A stretch of 64,000 nt of DNA, taken from contig NZ_QNUH01000001.1 of the NCBI RefSeq assembly GCF_003385495.1, positions 124,001-188,000 of the forward strand. The letters are read 5' to 3'. Source of the stretch: Chryseobacterium elymi (GTDB lineage: Bacteria; Bacteroidota; Bacteroidia; Flavobacteriales; Weeksellaceae). The position numbers and the translations under genes are program-made. Below are positions 54,768 to 62,502 of the stretch, in pieces (positions within the stretch are counted from its first letter, which is position 1; the number at the start of each line of letters is the position of its first letter). The notes under the pieces were generated by a model that was not told the DNA's origin, did no database searches, and saw nothing but the letters and a program-made list of their open reading frames with translations.

Positions 54768-55088
54768 TCATGATTTAAAAATGGCTTTCCATCTGGCAAT
54801 TGTATTTCGGCTTATCTTAAAATGATTACTCACCTGAAGATTAGTCAGTCCATTTCTTTTTTGATAACTTAGAATTTTCAAAATAGATTCTTTATCATAA
54901 GAGCGGAGTCTCTGATTATCACATTCAATTGTATATTTGGCGTCTCCAAAAATCAGTTGATTAAATTTCAGAATATCAAAAGATGAATACAATGCTTCCA
55001 GCTTAAGCCTTATGGCAGCATCTAGTAATTTTTCAGGAAACTCTTCTTCAAGAATATCGGTATAAATCTGCTTGTAATCAGGAATCAT
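54768..55088 (-). CDS. Small HTH protein (transposase-OrfA-like DNA-binding domain)
   Basis: A 106-residue cytoplasmic protein. The C-terminal 50 residues (YDKESILKILSYQKRNGLTNLQVSNHFKISRNTIARWKAIF) form a helix-turn-helix of the type found in transposase OrfA proteins. The N-terminal part is helical and has no known motif. It starts 1 bp after the stop of 55090-55503, so the two are one operon. No catalytic DDE domain or terminal inverted repeats were seen, so a regulatory role is more likely than transposition. Function is not established. Confidence 0.7.
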   Translation of the reverse strand: MIPDYKQIYTDILEEEFPEKLLDAAIRLKLEALYSSFDILKFNQLIFGDAKYTIECDNQRLRSYDKESILKILSYQKRNGLTNLQVSNHFKISRNTIARWKAIFKS

Positions 55089-55089
55089 A

Positions 55090-55503
55090 TTATATTTTTT
55101 TCATCCATTTATATAAAGTGGTTTTGGGAATTCTATACCTTTTAACGGCATCATTAGCTGTCATTTTCCCAGTTTTTATTTTATCCAGAATAAAATCCTT
55201 AACCTCCTGTGTATAGATGCTTTTTCTGAAAACCAGAGTATTTTTCTTTTGACTGAATTCATTATCCATTCTGGACTGCGGGGCATACAAAATCAGATGT
55301 CCTGTATAGAATCTGAAGAAATCGAATTTTAAAAGCTTACACCATTTCAGGAGAATATCAGTATCCATACTTTTGGCATGATACATCTTCTCTACTTCAT
55401 CTTCCGCCTTGTTTAAAAATCGAGAAATTCTTTCTATGGAAATCTGATGTTCTTCAACTTTGGATCTGATCAGATTCCCAATATGAATGTTCTTAATATT
55501 CAT
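55090..55503 (-). CDS. Two-domain HTH protein, transposase-like
   Basis: A 137-residue protein from the ATG at 55503. The N-terminal part (IGNLIRSKVEEHQISIERISRFLNKAEDEVEKMY) looks like a Cro/CI-type helix-turn-helix. A linking segment WCKLLKFDFFRFYTGHLILYAPQ is typical of a family abundant in Chryseobacterium genomes. The C-terminal part (TGKMTANDAVKRYRIPKTTLYKWMKK) is a second, transposase-like helix-turn-helix. These proteins are often annotated as transposases, but here there is no catalytic domain. It is coupled to 54768-55088. A role as regulator of the neighbouring surface gene is inference. Confidence 0.7.
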   Translation of the reverse strand: MNIKNIHIGNLIRSKVEEHQISIERISRFLNKAEDEVEKMYHAKSMDTDILLKWCKLLKFDFFRFYTGHLILYAPQSRMDNEFSQKKNTLVFRKSIYTQEVKDFILDKIKTGKMTANDAVKRYRIPKTTLYKWMKKI

Positions 55504-55567
55504 CACACTATTTTTAAGTAAAAATATCAACAAGAAAAACAAGAAATACTATCAGAGACTACTCAAC

Positions 55568-55581
55568 ACTACGTACGAGTA
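55568..55581 (+). promoter_or_regulatory. ACTACG-N3-GAGTA box, copy C (inverted)
   Basis: ACTACGTACGAGTA on the plus strand lies 64 bp upstream of the HTH pair and is inverted relative to copies A and B. No -7 box with the 42-bp spacing was found. Confidence 0.4.
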
Positions 55582-55600
55582 ACAAAAATCAAAATTTTGC

Positions 55601-56593
55601 CTAAATTTTAATCAAAAAGCTGTTGATGTTGATCTCAGAGGAAATATTAAGTTTTTTTCTAATCCTGTATTTTTTACTCTCCACAGCCCGAATACTGTTA
55701 TTGGTACACTGCGCTATTTTCTTGGTATCAAAATCAAGCTTCATCAAAGCACAGAAATACAGCTCAGAATGAATAAGGTTAGGATTTATTTTTAAAACAC
55801 CGGGTATAAAATGAGGAAAAAACACCTGGAATTTTTCAAAAAACATGGGTGAATTACTTTCTGCCAGACTTAAAATTTCCTCAATATTTTCTTCTGAAAG
55901 ATGGTTGATAAGCATCTGGTGTTTCATCAGTTCCGTATTTGTTTTTACCAGATCTTTAATGGTAGAATCTTTCTCTTTTTTATCAGAAATCAAGCCATGA
56001 ATCAGCGCATCTTTCTGAGTAATAAAAACGATATCCATCAGGAAAGAGGCAACGGAAAATAAAATATTCAGCAACTTTATTGTTTTAAAATCCCCGGCTT
56101 CTATATATCTGCTTTTGGGCAGGAAATCAAAATCAAAATACAGAACTACAATAAAATTAATACTGATCATAAACGTAATTAAAAAGATGGCAAAAGCGTC
56201 TTTTTTATAGTTCAGGAAGAATGGAACCGCAAACAGAAGACAAAAATAAAAATACTCTACTCCCGCATTTTTATAAGTATAAATATTGAAAAAGCTCACT
56301 ATAAAAGTCAGCAAGACAAATATGAAGAGGATGAAACTTTTCAAGATATTCCTAAACCGTTTTGTCTTCCCTTTTAGTGCCATTAGAAACAGCCAGAAAA
56401 AGGTAATAACCGTAAGAAATGTTGAGATCAGCATATCCCCGAAAAAAGTAATAATAAAAACGGAATAAAACATGAAGATAAGGAACAATAAAAGCAGATA
56501 ACGATTAATAAGATTAAGATAGTTACTGTCAAAATCATCGTTCATTTTCTCCGTTTCATCATTGATCATCTTATAGAAAAACTTATAAATCAT
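55601..56593 (-). CDS. Membrane-anchored LuxR-type HTH regulator
   Basis: A 330-residue protein. Six or so hydrophobic segments lie within residues 30-195. A predicted coiled-coil linker follows (KEKDSTIKDLVKTNTELMKHQMLI near 205-230). The C-terminal 65 residues (LIHSELYFCALMKLDFDTKK, IAQCTNNSIRAVESKKYRIRKKLNI) match the LuxR-like helix-turn-helix of Bacteroidota sensor-regulators. There is no kinase or receiver domain, so it may act as a one-component membrane sensor. An in-frame Met at 56569 is a possible alternative start. A promoter with box B lies about 275 bp upstream. Confidence 0.8.
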   Translation of the reverse strand: MIYKFFYKMINDETEKMNDDFDSNYLNLINRYLLLLFLIFMFYSVFIITFFGDMLISTFLTVITFFWLFLMALKGKTKRFRNILKSFILFIFVLLTFIVSFFNIYTYKNAGVEYFYFCLLFAVPFFLNYKKDAFAIFLITFMISINFIVVLYFDFDFLPKSRYIEAGDFKTIKLLNILFSVASFLMDIVFITQKDALIHGLISDKKEKDSTIKDLVKTNTELMKHQMLINHLSEENIEEILSLAESNSPMFFEKFQVFFPHFIPGVLKINPNLIHSELYFCALMKLDFDTKKIAQCTNNSIRAVESKKYRIRKKLNISSEININSFLIKI

Positions 56594-56867
56594 CGTGTAG
56601 TTTTTTTATGTTTTCACAAGCTCAGGTTGGCATTTGTACTACTGAAAGCATAAATTTTCCAATATTAACAGCTTTTAAATAAAAACTCACAAAACAAAAT
56701 ATAGGTCTGTAATTTTTAGCGATAAAAGAATATGATTTGTGTTTTCCAGTTACAATTTACTAAAATCCAACATTAAAATTATCAAATAAAAACATTTTCA
56801 TAAAAATTAATGCCTGTTTGTTCTATCTCATTTAAAAGTATAAATAGCTTGTGTGTGTTTTAACAGG

Positions 56868-56931
56868 CAAAATTATTAATACAAACAAAAAAATATTCTT
56901 TCCCTAATACGCAATATTACTCATGCGTAGT
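56868..56931 (-). promoter_or_regulatory. Promoter with upstream ACTACG-N3-GAGTA box, copy B
   Basis: On the minus strand, TAATTTTG (56868-56875) is preceded 42 bp upstream by ACTACGCATGAGTA (56918-56931). Spacing and -7 sequence are the same as in copy A. Confidence 0.6.
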
Positions 56932-56971
56932 TAAACTCAAAATGAGCGAATCACTCTTTCTATCCAACAAA

Positions 56972-57001
56972 TAAAAAAGAGAGCCATAAAGGCTCTCTTT
57001 T
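56972..57001 (-). terminator. psd terminator
   Basis: AAAAGAGAGCC / GGCTCTCTTTT stem with an ATAAA loop, followed on the minus strand by T. Confidence 0.9.
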
Positions 57002-57023
57002 CAGTTTATATTCGATAAGAATC

Positions 57024-57680
57024 TTAATTTTCTTTCATTTTGGCAATAACATCCAAACCTCCTTTTGTAATATCTCCGATCTTGCAGATGATTTCAGTGT
57101 CCAAAGGCAGAAAAACATCCATTCTTGAACCGAATTTAATGAAACCGAACTCATGCCCGGCTTTTGCCTGATCGCCCTCATTGCAGTAGAAAACAATCCT
57201 TCTTGCCACATATCCTGCGATCTGTCTGAATACTACCTGATGATTTGTTGCTGTTTCCACAGCTACCGTCGTCCTTTCATTCTCTGTAGATGACTTTTCA
57301 TGCCATGCTACAAGATATTTTCCAGGATGGTATTTTTTATAGATCACCTTTCCCGAAACCGGATATCTGCAGATGTGAACATTAAGCGGTGACATGAAGA
57401 TGGAAACCTGAATGGCCTTTCCTTTAATAAATTCAGTCTCATCCACTTCTTTGATCATAACCACTTTTCCGTCTACCGGAGCAATCACGTTTTCTCTGTG
57501 CTCAAGTATATCACGGTCCGGAACTCGGAAAAACCAAAATACCAAACTGTAAACAACTAATAATGGCATAATGATCAGCAACGACCATATTTTAAGAAAA
57601 TAAATAGCCAATACACTTATGATGATAAACAGTATCGTTGCTACGGTAATCGTTCCTTTTGATTCCTTATGTAATTTCAT
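57024..57680 (-). CDS. psd: Phosphatidylserine decarboxylase, short type
   Basis: Makes phosphatidylethanolamine from phosphatidylserine at the inner membrane. At 218 residues it belongs to the short archaeal-type group. Residues 10-50 form one or two membrane segments. VIAPVDGKVV near 65-74 and SPLNVHICRYPVSG near 98-111 are family segments. FIKFGSRMDVFLP near 180-192 contains the Gly-Ser pair where autocleavage makes the pyruvoyl group. It starts 4 bp after cdsA and acts downstream of it in phospholipid synthesis. Confidence 0.94.
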   Translation of the reverse strand: MKLHKESKGTITVATILFIIISVLAIYFLKIWSLLIIMPLLVVYSLVFWFFRVPDRDILEHRENVIAPVDGKVVMIKEVDETEFIKGKAIQVSIFMSPLNVHICRYPVSGKVIYKKYHPGKYLVAWHEKSSTENERTTVAVETATNHQVVFRQIAGYVARRIVFYCNEGDQAKAGHEFGFIKFGSRMDVFLPLDTEIICKIGDITKGGLDVIAKMKEN

Positions 57681-57684
57681 GAGA

Positions 57685-58557
57685 TTAAATAAATTTTTCT
57701 AAAATAAAGTACAAATATACGACAGGAACGCAGATTAAAAAACTGTCCAGCCTGTCCAGCACGCCACCATGCCCCGGAATGATGTTTCCGCTGTCTTTCA
57801 CCGCGAAATTTCTTTTAAGCTGGCTTTCTACCAGATCACCCAATGGAGCGAATGCAGCAACGAGGAAACCTACCACCATCCAGTTCCCGCGAAGTTCGGG
57901 CTGATAGTGCTCTACAAAGTAAGATAAAACCAATGTTAGCACAACTCCTCCGGCATACCCTTCCCAGGTCTTCTTAGGAGAGATTTTTGGGGCCATTTTG
58001 TGCTTTCCGAAAAACTTTCCGGTAAGGTATGCAAAAGTATCACTGCTCCATATCAGGATAAACAGGAAAAGTACTTCCAGTGAAAAGGTTCCTTCAAAAG
58101 TGGAAAACTTAGGCAGACCTAATGCAAAACTGAAAGGCAATGCTACATAAATTACCGTGAATATCAGTTTTCCGCTGTCATAATATAATTCGTTGGAATA
58201 TTTGAATAGCGTAACCACTGCAATAGCGATCAGGGAAATAGCCAGTATTTCATTCAGCCTGAAATCGAAAAAGAAATCGTGGTGGAAATATCTTTTGGAA
58301 AAAACATAATAAATAAAAATTACCAGCGGGAATACGATCCATTTTTCATAACCCTTCCCAAACTTCATGATCTTAACACATTCCCAGGTACCTACCAGCA
58401 GCAAAAGAGTGATCAGCCCATGATACAGGTATTCCTGTCTGATAAGGTCCGGATGGATCCTGTTCATCAGCTGGGCACCCAGCGGTGTTGTGCAAAGAAT
58501 GATAACGGCAACGTAAACAAGTCCGGAAATGGTTCTTTGAATAAGGTTTTTGTCCAA
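57685..58557 (-). CDS. cdsA: Phosphatidate cytidylyltransferase
   Basis: Makes CDP-diacylglycerol from phosphatidate and CTP, the precursor of all phospholipids. It is a 290-residue inner-membrane protein with about eight hydrophobic segments. The signature QLKRNFAVKDSGNIIPGHGG with LDRLDS lies near 245-270, and SDTFAYLTGKFFGKHKMAPKISPKKTWEG near 165-195 is the other hallmark. It lies between the LUD gene and psd. The psd start is 4 bp after its stop, so the two are one operon. Confidence 0.96.
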   Translation of the reverse strand: MDKNLIQRTISGLVYVAVIILCTTPLGAQLMNRIHPDLIRQEYLYHGLITLLLLVGTWECVKIMKFGKGYEKWIVFPLVIFIYYVFSKRYFHHDFFFDFRLNEILAISLIAIAVVTLFKYSNELYYDSGKLIFTVIYVALPFSFALGLPKFSTFEGTFSLEVLFLFILIWSSDTFAYLTGKFFGKHKMAPKISPKKTWEGYAGGVVLTLVLSYFVEHYQPELRGNWMVVGFLVAAFAPLGDLVESQLKRNFAVKDSGNIIPGHGGVLDRLDSFLICVPVVYLYFILEKFI

Positions 58558-58581
58558 AATGTAAAATTTATAAGTTGATGC

Positions 58582-59163
58582 TTAATCTTCAAGCAACAGT
58601 AAAAACAGTTTTGTATTCGTATTGGAAGAAGTATCTAAGCTTGACTGACCTCCGCTGATGGAAGTAAGATTCCTGATATTTCCATTCCTTTTTATTTTTC
58701 CCATTGCGTCATTAAGGTTGTTCACGATCTGTGATACATTGGCTATGATAATGATTTTACCCGGAAGTCTTGAAGAGTGGTAATGCAGAATATTGTTGTG
58801 CGAAAGCATGATCCTGCCATCATAGGCAATAAGATATTCGCAGGTAATGAAGGCGGCATCATTGGAGTGTTCCATTTCAGAAGTATAAGGTGTCTTCACC
58901 ACGTTCAAAAAACTCTGAAGCTCCTGGTCCCAGCAGAAAACATTACTGATGCCTTCTATTTTTACAATTTGGTTTAAAGTCTGTAGAGCTTCCGCTTCAT
59001 CTGCACAATAATTAAAAAAACCTCCTGAATGCGTAAATAATTGCGCAAACTTATAGTCAAGATCCGCATTTTTCAGCGAATCCCCGAGCTTCTCCAGACT
59101 CTGTTTTTCTTCTTCCTCAGGCTGGTTGGTAAGTTTGCTTACAATCCTCTTGAATAAATTCAA
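58582..59163 (-). CDS. LUD domain protein (LutC/YkgG-like)
   Basis: A 193-residue soluble protein. The LUD domain spans about residues 40-190: KNADLDYKFAQLFTHSGG, FITCEYLIAYDGRIMLSHNN, LPGKIIIIANVSQIV. In LutC this fold supports L-lactate oxidation, but the LutA and LutB partners are absent. This stand-alone form is regularly found between ftsH and cdsA in Flavobacteriia, so it may have another task in the envelope or in quality control. That role is not known. The stop lies 24 bp before cdsA. Confidence 0.85.
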   Translation of the reverse strand: MNLFKRIVSKLTNQPEEEEKQSLEKLGDSLKNADLDYKFAQLFTHSGGFFNYCADEAEALQTLNQIVKIEGISNVFCWDQELQSFLNVVKTPYTSEMEHSNDAAFITCEYLIAYDGRIMLSHNNILHYHSSRLPGKIIIIANVSQIVNNLNDAMGKIKRNGNIRNLTSISGGQSSLDTSSNTNTKLFLLLLED

Positions 59164-59235
59164 CTTAATCTATTTTTAGTCAACTTTATACAAAAATAGA
59201 AAATTAATTACAATAGATTCTAAAAATAGTCCTTA

Positions 59236-59278
59236 AATATGAAAAAACCTGACAATTCTAAGAATGTCAGGTTTTTTT
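59236..59278 (-). terminator. ftsH terminator
   Basis: AAAAAACCTGACA / TGTCAGGTTTTTT stem with an AT-rich loop at 59242-59278, followed on the minus strand by T. It also separates ftsH from the LUD gene. Confidence 0.85.
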
Positions 59279-59299
59279 CAACTATGTTTTAGAAGTATT

Positions 59300-61315
59300 T
59301 TAAAGCTGATTCGGGCTTTCCGGAGCCTGAATTTCACTTTCTTCTTCTTTATCTTTGATAATAATCTGTTCGTCGGGTTGTTTCGCAGTAGAAATCGTAC
59401 TGGTAACAGGCCTTTCTGTTAACTCAGGATCCCAAGCTCTTTTACCAAATATATCTTCAAGATCTTCACGGAAGATCACTTCTTTTTCTAAAAGCTTATT
59501 CGCCAAGGCATCAAGCTTATCTTTATTCTCAGTAAGAATTCTTACCGCTCTTTCATATTGATTTTCGATGATCGATTTGATCTCTGCATCAATTTTCTTA
59601 GCAGTCTCTTCAGAATAAGGTTTCCCGAAAGAATATTCAGACTGGCCTGAGCTGTCATAGTAAGAAATATTCCCAATATTAGGGCTTAAGCCATAAACAG
59701 TAACCATAGCCTGCGTTCTTTTCGTTACTGATTCAAGATCAGACAGTGCGCCTGTTGAAATGTTATTGAAAATAACCTGCTCAGCTGCTCTTCCTCCTAA
59801 AGTTGCACACAATTCGTCCAGCATTTGCTCAGTAGTGGTCAGCTGCCTTTCTTCCGGAAGGTACCAGGCTGCACCTAGAGAACGTCCTCTTGGAACAATC
59901 GTCACCTTTAAAAGCGGCGCTGCGTGTTCTACCAACCATGAGATCGTCGCGTGACCTGCTTCATGATAAGCCACTCTTCTTTTTTCAGATGGTTTGATCG
60001 CCATGTTTTTCTTCTCAAGACCTCCGATAATTCTGTCTACAGCATCAAGGAAATCCTGTTTTGTAACCGACGTATGGCTGTTTCTCGCAGCGATCAATGC
60101 CGCTTCGTTACATACATTCGCAATATCTGCTCCACTGAATCCAGGGGTTTGTTTTGCAAGGAAGTCTCTGTCAACCGTATCATCCAACTTAATTTTCTTC
60201 AAGTGAACATCAAATATCTCTCTTCTTTCGTGCAGTTCCGGAAGGTCTACGTAGATCGAACGGTCAAAACGTCCGGCTCTCATCAAGGCTTTATCCAAGA
60301 TATCTGCTCTGTTGGTAGCAGCCATTACAATAACGTTAACGTCTGTTCCGAAACCATCCATTTCTGTAAGAAGCTGGTTCAGGGTGTTTTCTCTTTCGTC
60401 GTTTCCGCCTGAGAAATTATTTTTTCCTCTTGCACGTCCGATAGCATCAATTTCATCAATAAAGATGATGGCCGGAGATTTAGCTTTTGCCTGAGCAAAA
60501 AGGTCTCTAACTCTTGAAGCTCCTACTCCAACGAACATTTCTACGAAATCTGAACCTGAAAGGGAGAAGAACGGCACTTTGGCCTCACCTGCAACAGCTT
60601 TTGCCAATAATGTTTTACCGGTTCCCGGAGGACCTACAAGAAGGACACCTTTAGGGATCTTACCACCCAGCTTTGTATACTTTTCAGAATTTTTCAAAAA
60701 GTCTACTACTTCCTGTACTTCTTCTTTAGCTCCTTCAAGGCCTGCAACATCTTTGAATGTCACCTGAATTCTTTCTTTTTCGTCAAAAAGTTTCGCTTTG
60801 GATTTCCCGATTGAAAATATCTGTCCGCCAGGGCCTCCACCGCCACCCATCTTTCTGAAAAGAAGGAAGTAGAAAAGTCCTAAGATCGCGATCCATATCA
60901 ATGCTGAAACCAGGATGTCCATGAACGGATTTTTACCTGCCCCGTAATCTTTTGTCGTCTTGATATTAGCATCTGCGGCTTTTATCTGATCAAATTTTTG
61001 AAGGAAAAGCTGAAGATCTCCGTATTTTACGGAAAAATCTGCCTTTGGAGCCATCTCGAATGCAGAAAGAGGATTGTTTTGGTTGGCCGTTTTATTGACC
61101 ATCGCTGTCTTTGCTGCTTTTGTCAGGAAAACATCGGCTTTCTCTGTGTCTTTGTATATGATAACGTTTTGGACCTTTCCTGCCTGCATTTCCCTAAAGA
61201 AAGCATCCTCATCAATAGATTTTGCACTATCGCCTCCTAAAAAATTGGAACCGAAAAATAACAAAAGAGCCACGATTGCAATTGGAAAAAACCAGTTGAA
61301 TCCTTTATTGTTCAT
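59300..61315 (-). CDS. ftsH: ATP-dependent zinc metalloprotease FtsH
   Basis: A membrane-bound AAA+ protease that degrades damaged or regulated membrane and soluble proteins. It is 671 residues. Two transmembrane helices lie at about 7-25 and 135-152, with a periplasmic domain between them. The AAA module has [13 protein letters not shown] near 226-238, [11 protein letters not shown] near 286 and the second-region [20 protein letters not shown]. The protease carries the zinc motif HEAGH near 449-453. The C-terminal tail is acidic and disordered. It starts 16 bp after the stop of rsfS, so they are one transcription unit. Confidence 0.97.
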   Translation of the reverse strand: MNNKGFNWFFPIAIVALLLFFGSNFLGGDSAKSIDEDAFFREMQAGKVQNVIIYKDTEKADVFLTKAAKTAMVNKTANQNNPLSAFEMAPKADFSVKYGDLQLFLQKFDQIKAADANIKTTKDYGAGKNPFMDILVSALIWIAILGLFYFLLFRKMGGGGGPGGQIFSIGKSKAKLFDEKERIQVTFKDVAGLEGAKEEVQEVVDFLKNSEKYTKLGGKIPKGVLLVGPPGTGKTLLAKAVAGEAKVPFFSLSGSDFVEMFVGVGASRVRDLFAQAKAKSPAIIFIDEIDAIGRARGKNNFSGGNDERENTLNQLLTEMDGFGTDVNVIVMAATNRADILDKALMRAGRFDRSIYVDLPELHERREIFDVHLKKIKLDDTVDRDFLAKQTPGFSGADIANVCNEAALIAARNSHTSVTKQDFLDAVDRIIGGLEKKNMAIKPSEKRRVAYHEAGHATISWLVEHAAPLLKVTIVPRGRSLGAAWYLPEERQLTTTEQMLDELCATLGGRAAEQVIFNNISTGALSDLESVTKRTQAMVTVYGLSPNIGNISYYDSSGQSEYSFGKPYSEETAKKIDAEIKSIIENQYERAVRILTENKDKLDALANKLLEKEVIFREDLEDIFGKRAWDPELTERPVTSTISTAKQPDEQIIIKDKEEESEIQAPESPNQL

Positions 61316-61331
61316 TTATACTTTTTAAAAT

Positions 61332-61700
61332 TTAAAATTCATATTCTATTTTGGTAATTGCTGCGTCTCCCCAAAGTTCTTCAATATCGTAATATTCACG
61401 TACTTCTTTCTGGAAAATATGCACTACCACTGTTACGTAATCTACCAAAACCCACATTGAGTTCTCGGTACCCTCTACATGCCAAGGTCTATCTTTAAGA
61501 TCGTTTCTTACTTTTTTCTCTACACTTCCTGCCAATGCAGAAACCTGTGTATTGGAATTTCCGCTACAAATTATAAAAGTTTCTGCGACAGAATTTTCAA
61601 TTTTTGAAAGATCAAAAATCATTATATCTTCTCCTTTTACATCCTGGATGGCTTCAACAATTTTATCTATTAGCGCCTGCTTTTCTGCTGTTTTGTTCAT
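61332..61700 (-). CDS. rsfS: Ribosome silencing factor
   Basis: Binds the large ribosomal subunit protein uL14 and blocks subunit joining when nutrients are low. It is 122 residues from the ATG at 61700. An upstream in-frame codon would place the start inside the promoter box. The DUF143 core is clear: DIMIFDLSKIENSVAETFIICSGNSNTQVSAL, then WHVEGTENSMWVLVDYVTVVVHIFQKEVREYYDIEELWGDA. It is the first gene of the rsfS-ftsH unit. Confidence 0.95.
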   Translation of the reverse strand: MNKTAEKQALIDKIVEAIQDVKGEDIMIFDLSKIENSVAETFIICSGNSNTQVSALAGSVEKKVRNDLKDRPWHVEGTENSMWVLVDYVTVVVHIFQKEVREYYDIEELWGDAAITKIEYEF

Positions 61701-61718
61701 TAAAATATCTATAATCTG

Positions 61719-61726
61719 CAAATTTA
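61719..61726 (-). promoter_or_regulatory. -7 box of the rsfS-ftsH unit
   Basis: TAAATTTG on the minus strand, 18 bp before the rsfS ATG. Confidence 0.5.
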
Positions 61727-61785
61727 TTGTTTTTCTTTTACTTTAGCCTTATTTTTAGCCCTTTAAAGTCTTAAAGTTTTCTTAA

Positions 61786-62502
61786 ATGGGTCAATTATTT
61801 TATTTAAAAGAGTGTTCTTCTACTAATGACGAAATATCTCGGTTTTTACTTTACGGAAATTCAGATTTTACGGCTTTATATACATTCAATCAAACCAAAG
61901 GCCGCGGACAATACGGAAATACATGGGCGGCAGCGGCCGGAAAAAACATTGCGTATACGCTGGCTGTTAAGGCTCAGAGCATTCTGCTCTCAGATTTTAT
62001 ATTCAATTACTATACCGCGGTTATTATCCGGGATTTCCTTGCCAATTTGACTGATAATGATGTAAAGATAAAATGGCCGAATGATATTATCCTTAAAAAT
62101 AAAAAAATCGTTGGAATTTTAATTGAAAAGAAAAAAATTAATCAAAACAATTATTTCATCATTGGAGCAGGCTTCAATGTTCTGCAGGATTATTTTGACG
62201 AAATATCGCATGCAGGATCACTTCTGACGCAGACAGGACAGGTTTATGACCTTGAGGACTTTGTATCAAATCTTCACGAATACCTGTCAGAAAAGCTGAA
62301 AAATATTCCATCTGAACAGAAAATTATTGATCAATTCAACCGGAATTTATACCGTAAAGATGAGATCTCGGTCTTTGAAATAGAAAAAGAGAGACAAAAT
62401 GGCATTATACGAAATGCTGACGAAAAGGGAGAACTGTGGATAGAGCTTGAAAAGGATGGGTTAAAGTCTTTCTATCATAAAGAGGTCAAACTTCTTTACT
62501 GA
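61786..62502 (+). CDS. birA: Biotin-[acetyl-CoA-carboxylase] ligase
   Basis: Activates biotin with ATP and attaches it to the carboxyl carrier protein. It is 238 residues, the short form without an N-terminal DNA-binding domain, so it is not a repressor. ECSSTNDEISRFL at about 9-21 and KGRGQYGNTWAAAAGKN near 38-54 are the biotin/ATP-binding segments. KWPNDIILKNKKIVGILIE near 96-114 is the catalytic Lys region. It is divergent from rsfS. Its end overlaps the end of the convergent permease gene by 7 bp. Confidence 0.95.
   Translation: MGQLFYLKECSSTNDEISRFLLYGNSDFTALYTFNQTKGRGQYGNTWAAAAGKNIAYTLAVKAQSILLSDFIFNYYTAVIIRDFLANLTDNDVKIKWPNDIILKNKKIVGILIEKKKINQNNYFIIGAGFNVLQDYFDEISHAGSLLTQTGQVYDLEDFVSNLHEYLSEKLKNIPSEQKIIDQFNRNLYRKDEISVFEIEKERQNGIIRNADEKGELWIELEKDGLKSFYHKEVKLLY

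Larger units (their letters stand above)
56594..57023. other. 430-bp AT-rich intergenic stretch upstream of the LuxR-type regulator
   Basis: No gene of useful length was found on either strand. The stretch holds box B with its -7 element (56868-56931) and, at its right edge, the psd terminator. If the promoter is real, the regulator mRNA has a leader of about 270 nt, which contains a 13-codon frame (ATG AAA ATG TTT TTA TTT) on the minus strand that may or may not be translated. Confidence 0.6.

Noticed and set aside
54768..55503. Complete insertion sequence
   Set aside because: HTH genes resemble transposase parts, but there is no catalytic domain, no terminal inverted repeats and no target duplication that I can see.
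59951..60412. 153-codon open frame opposite ftsH
   Set aside because: Antisense to the AAA module, with no start context and an unusual Cys/His-rich composition.
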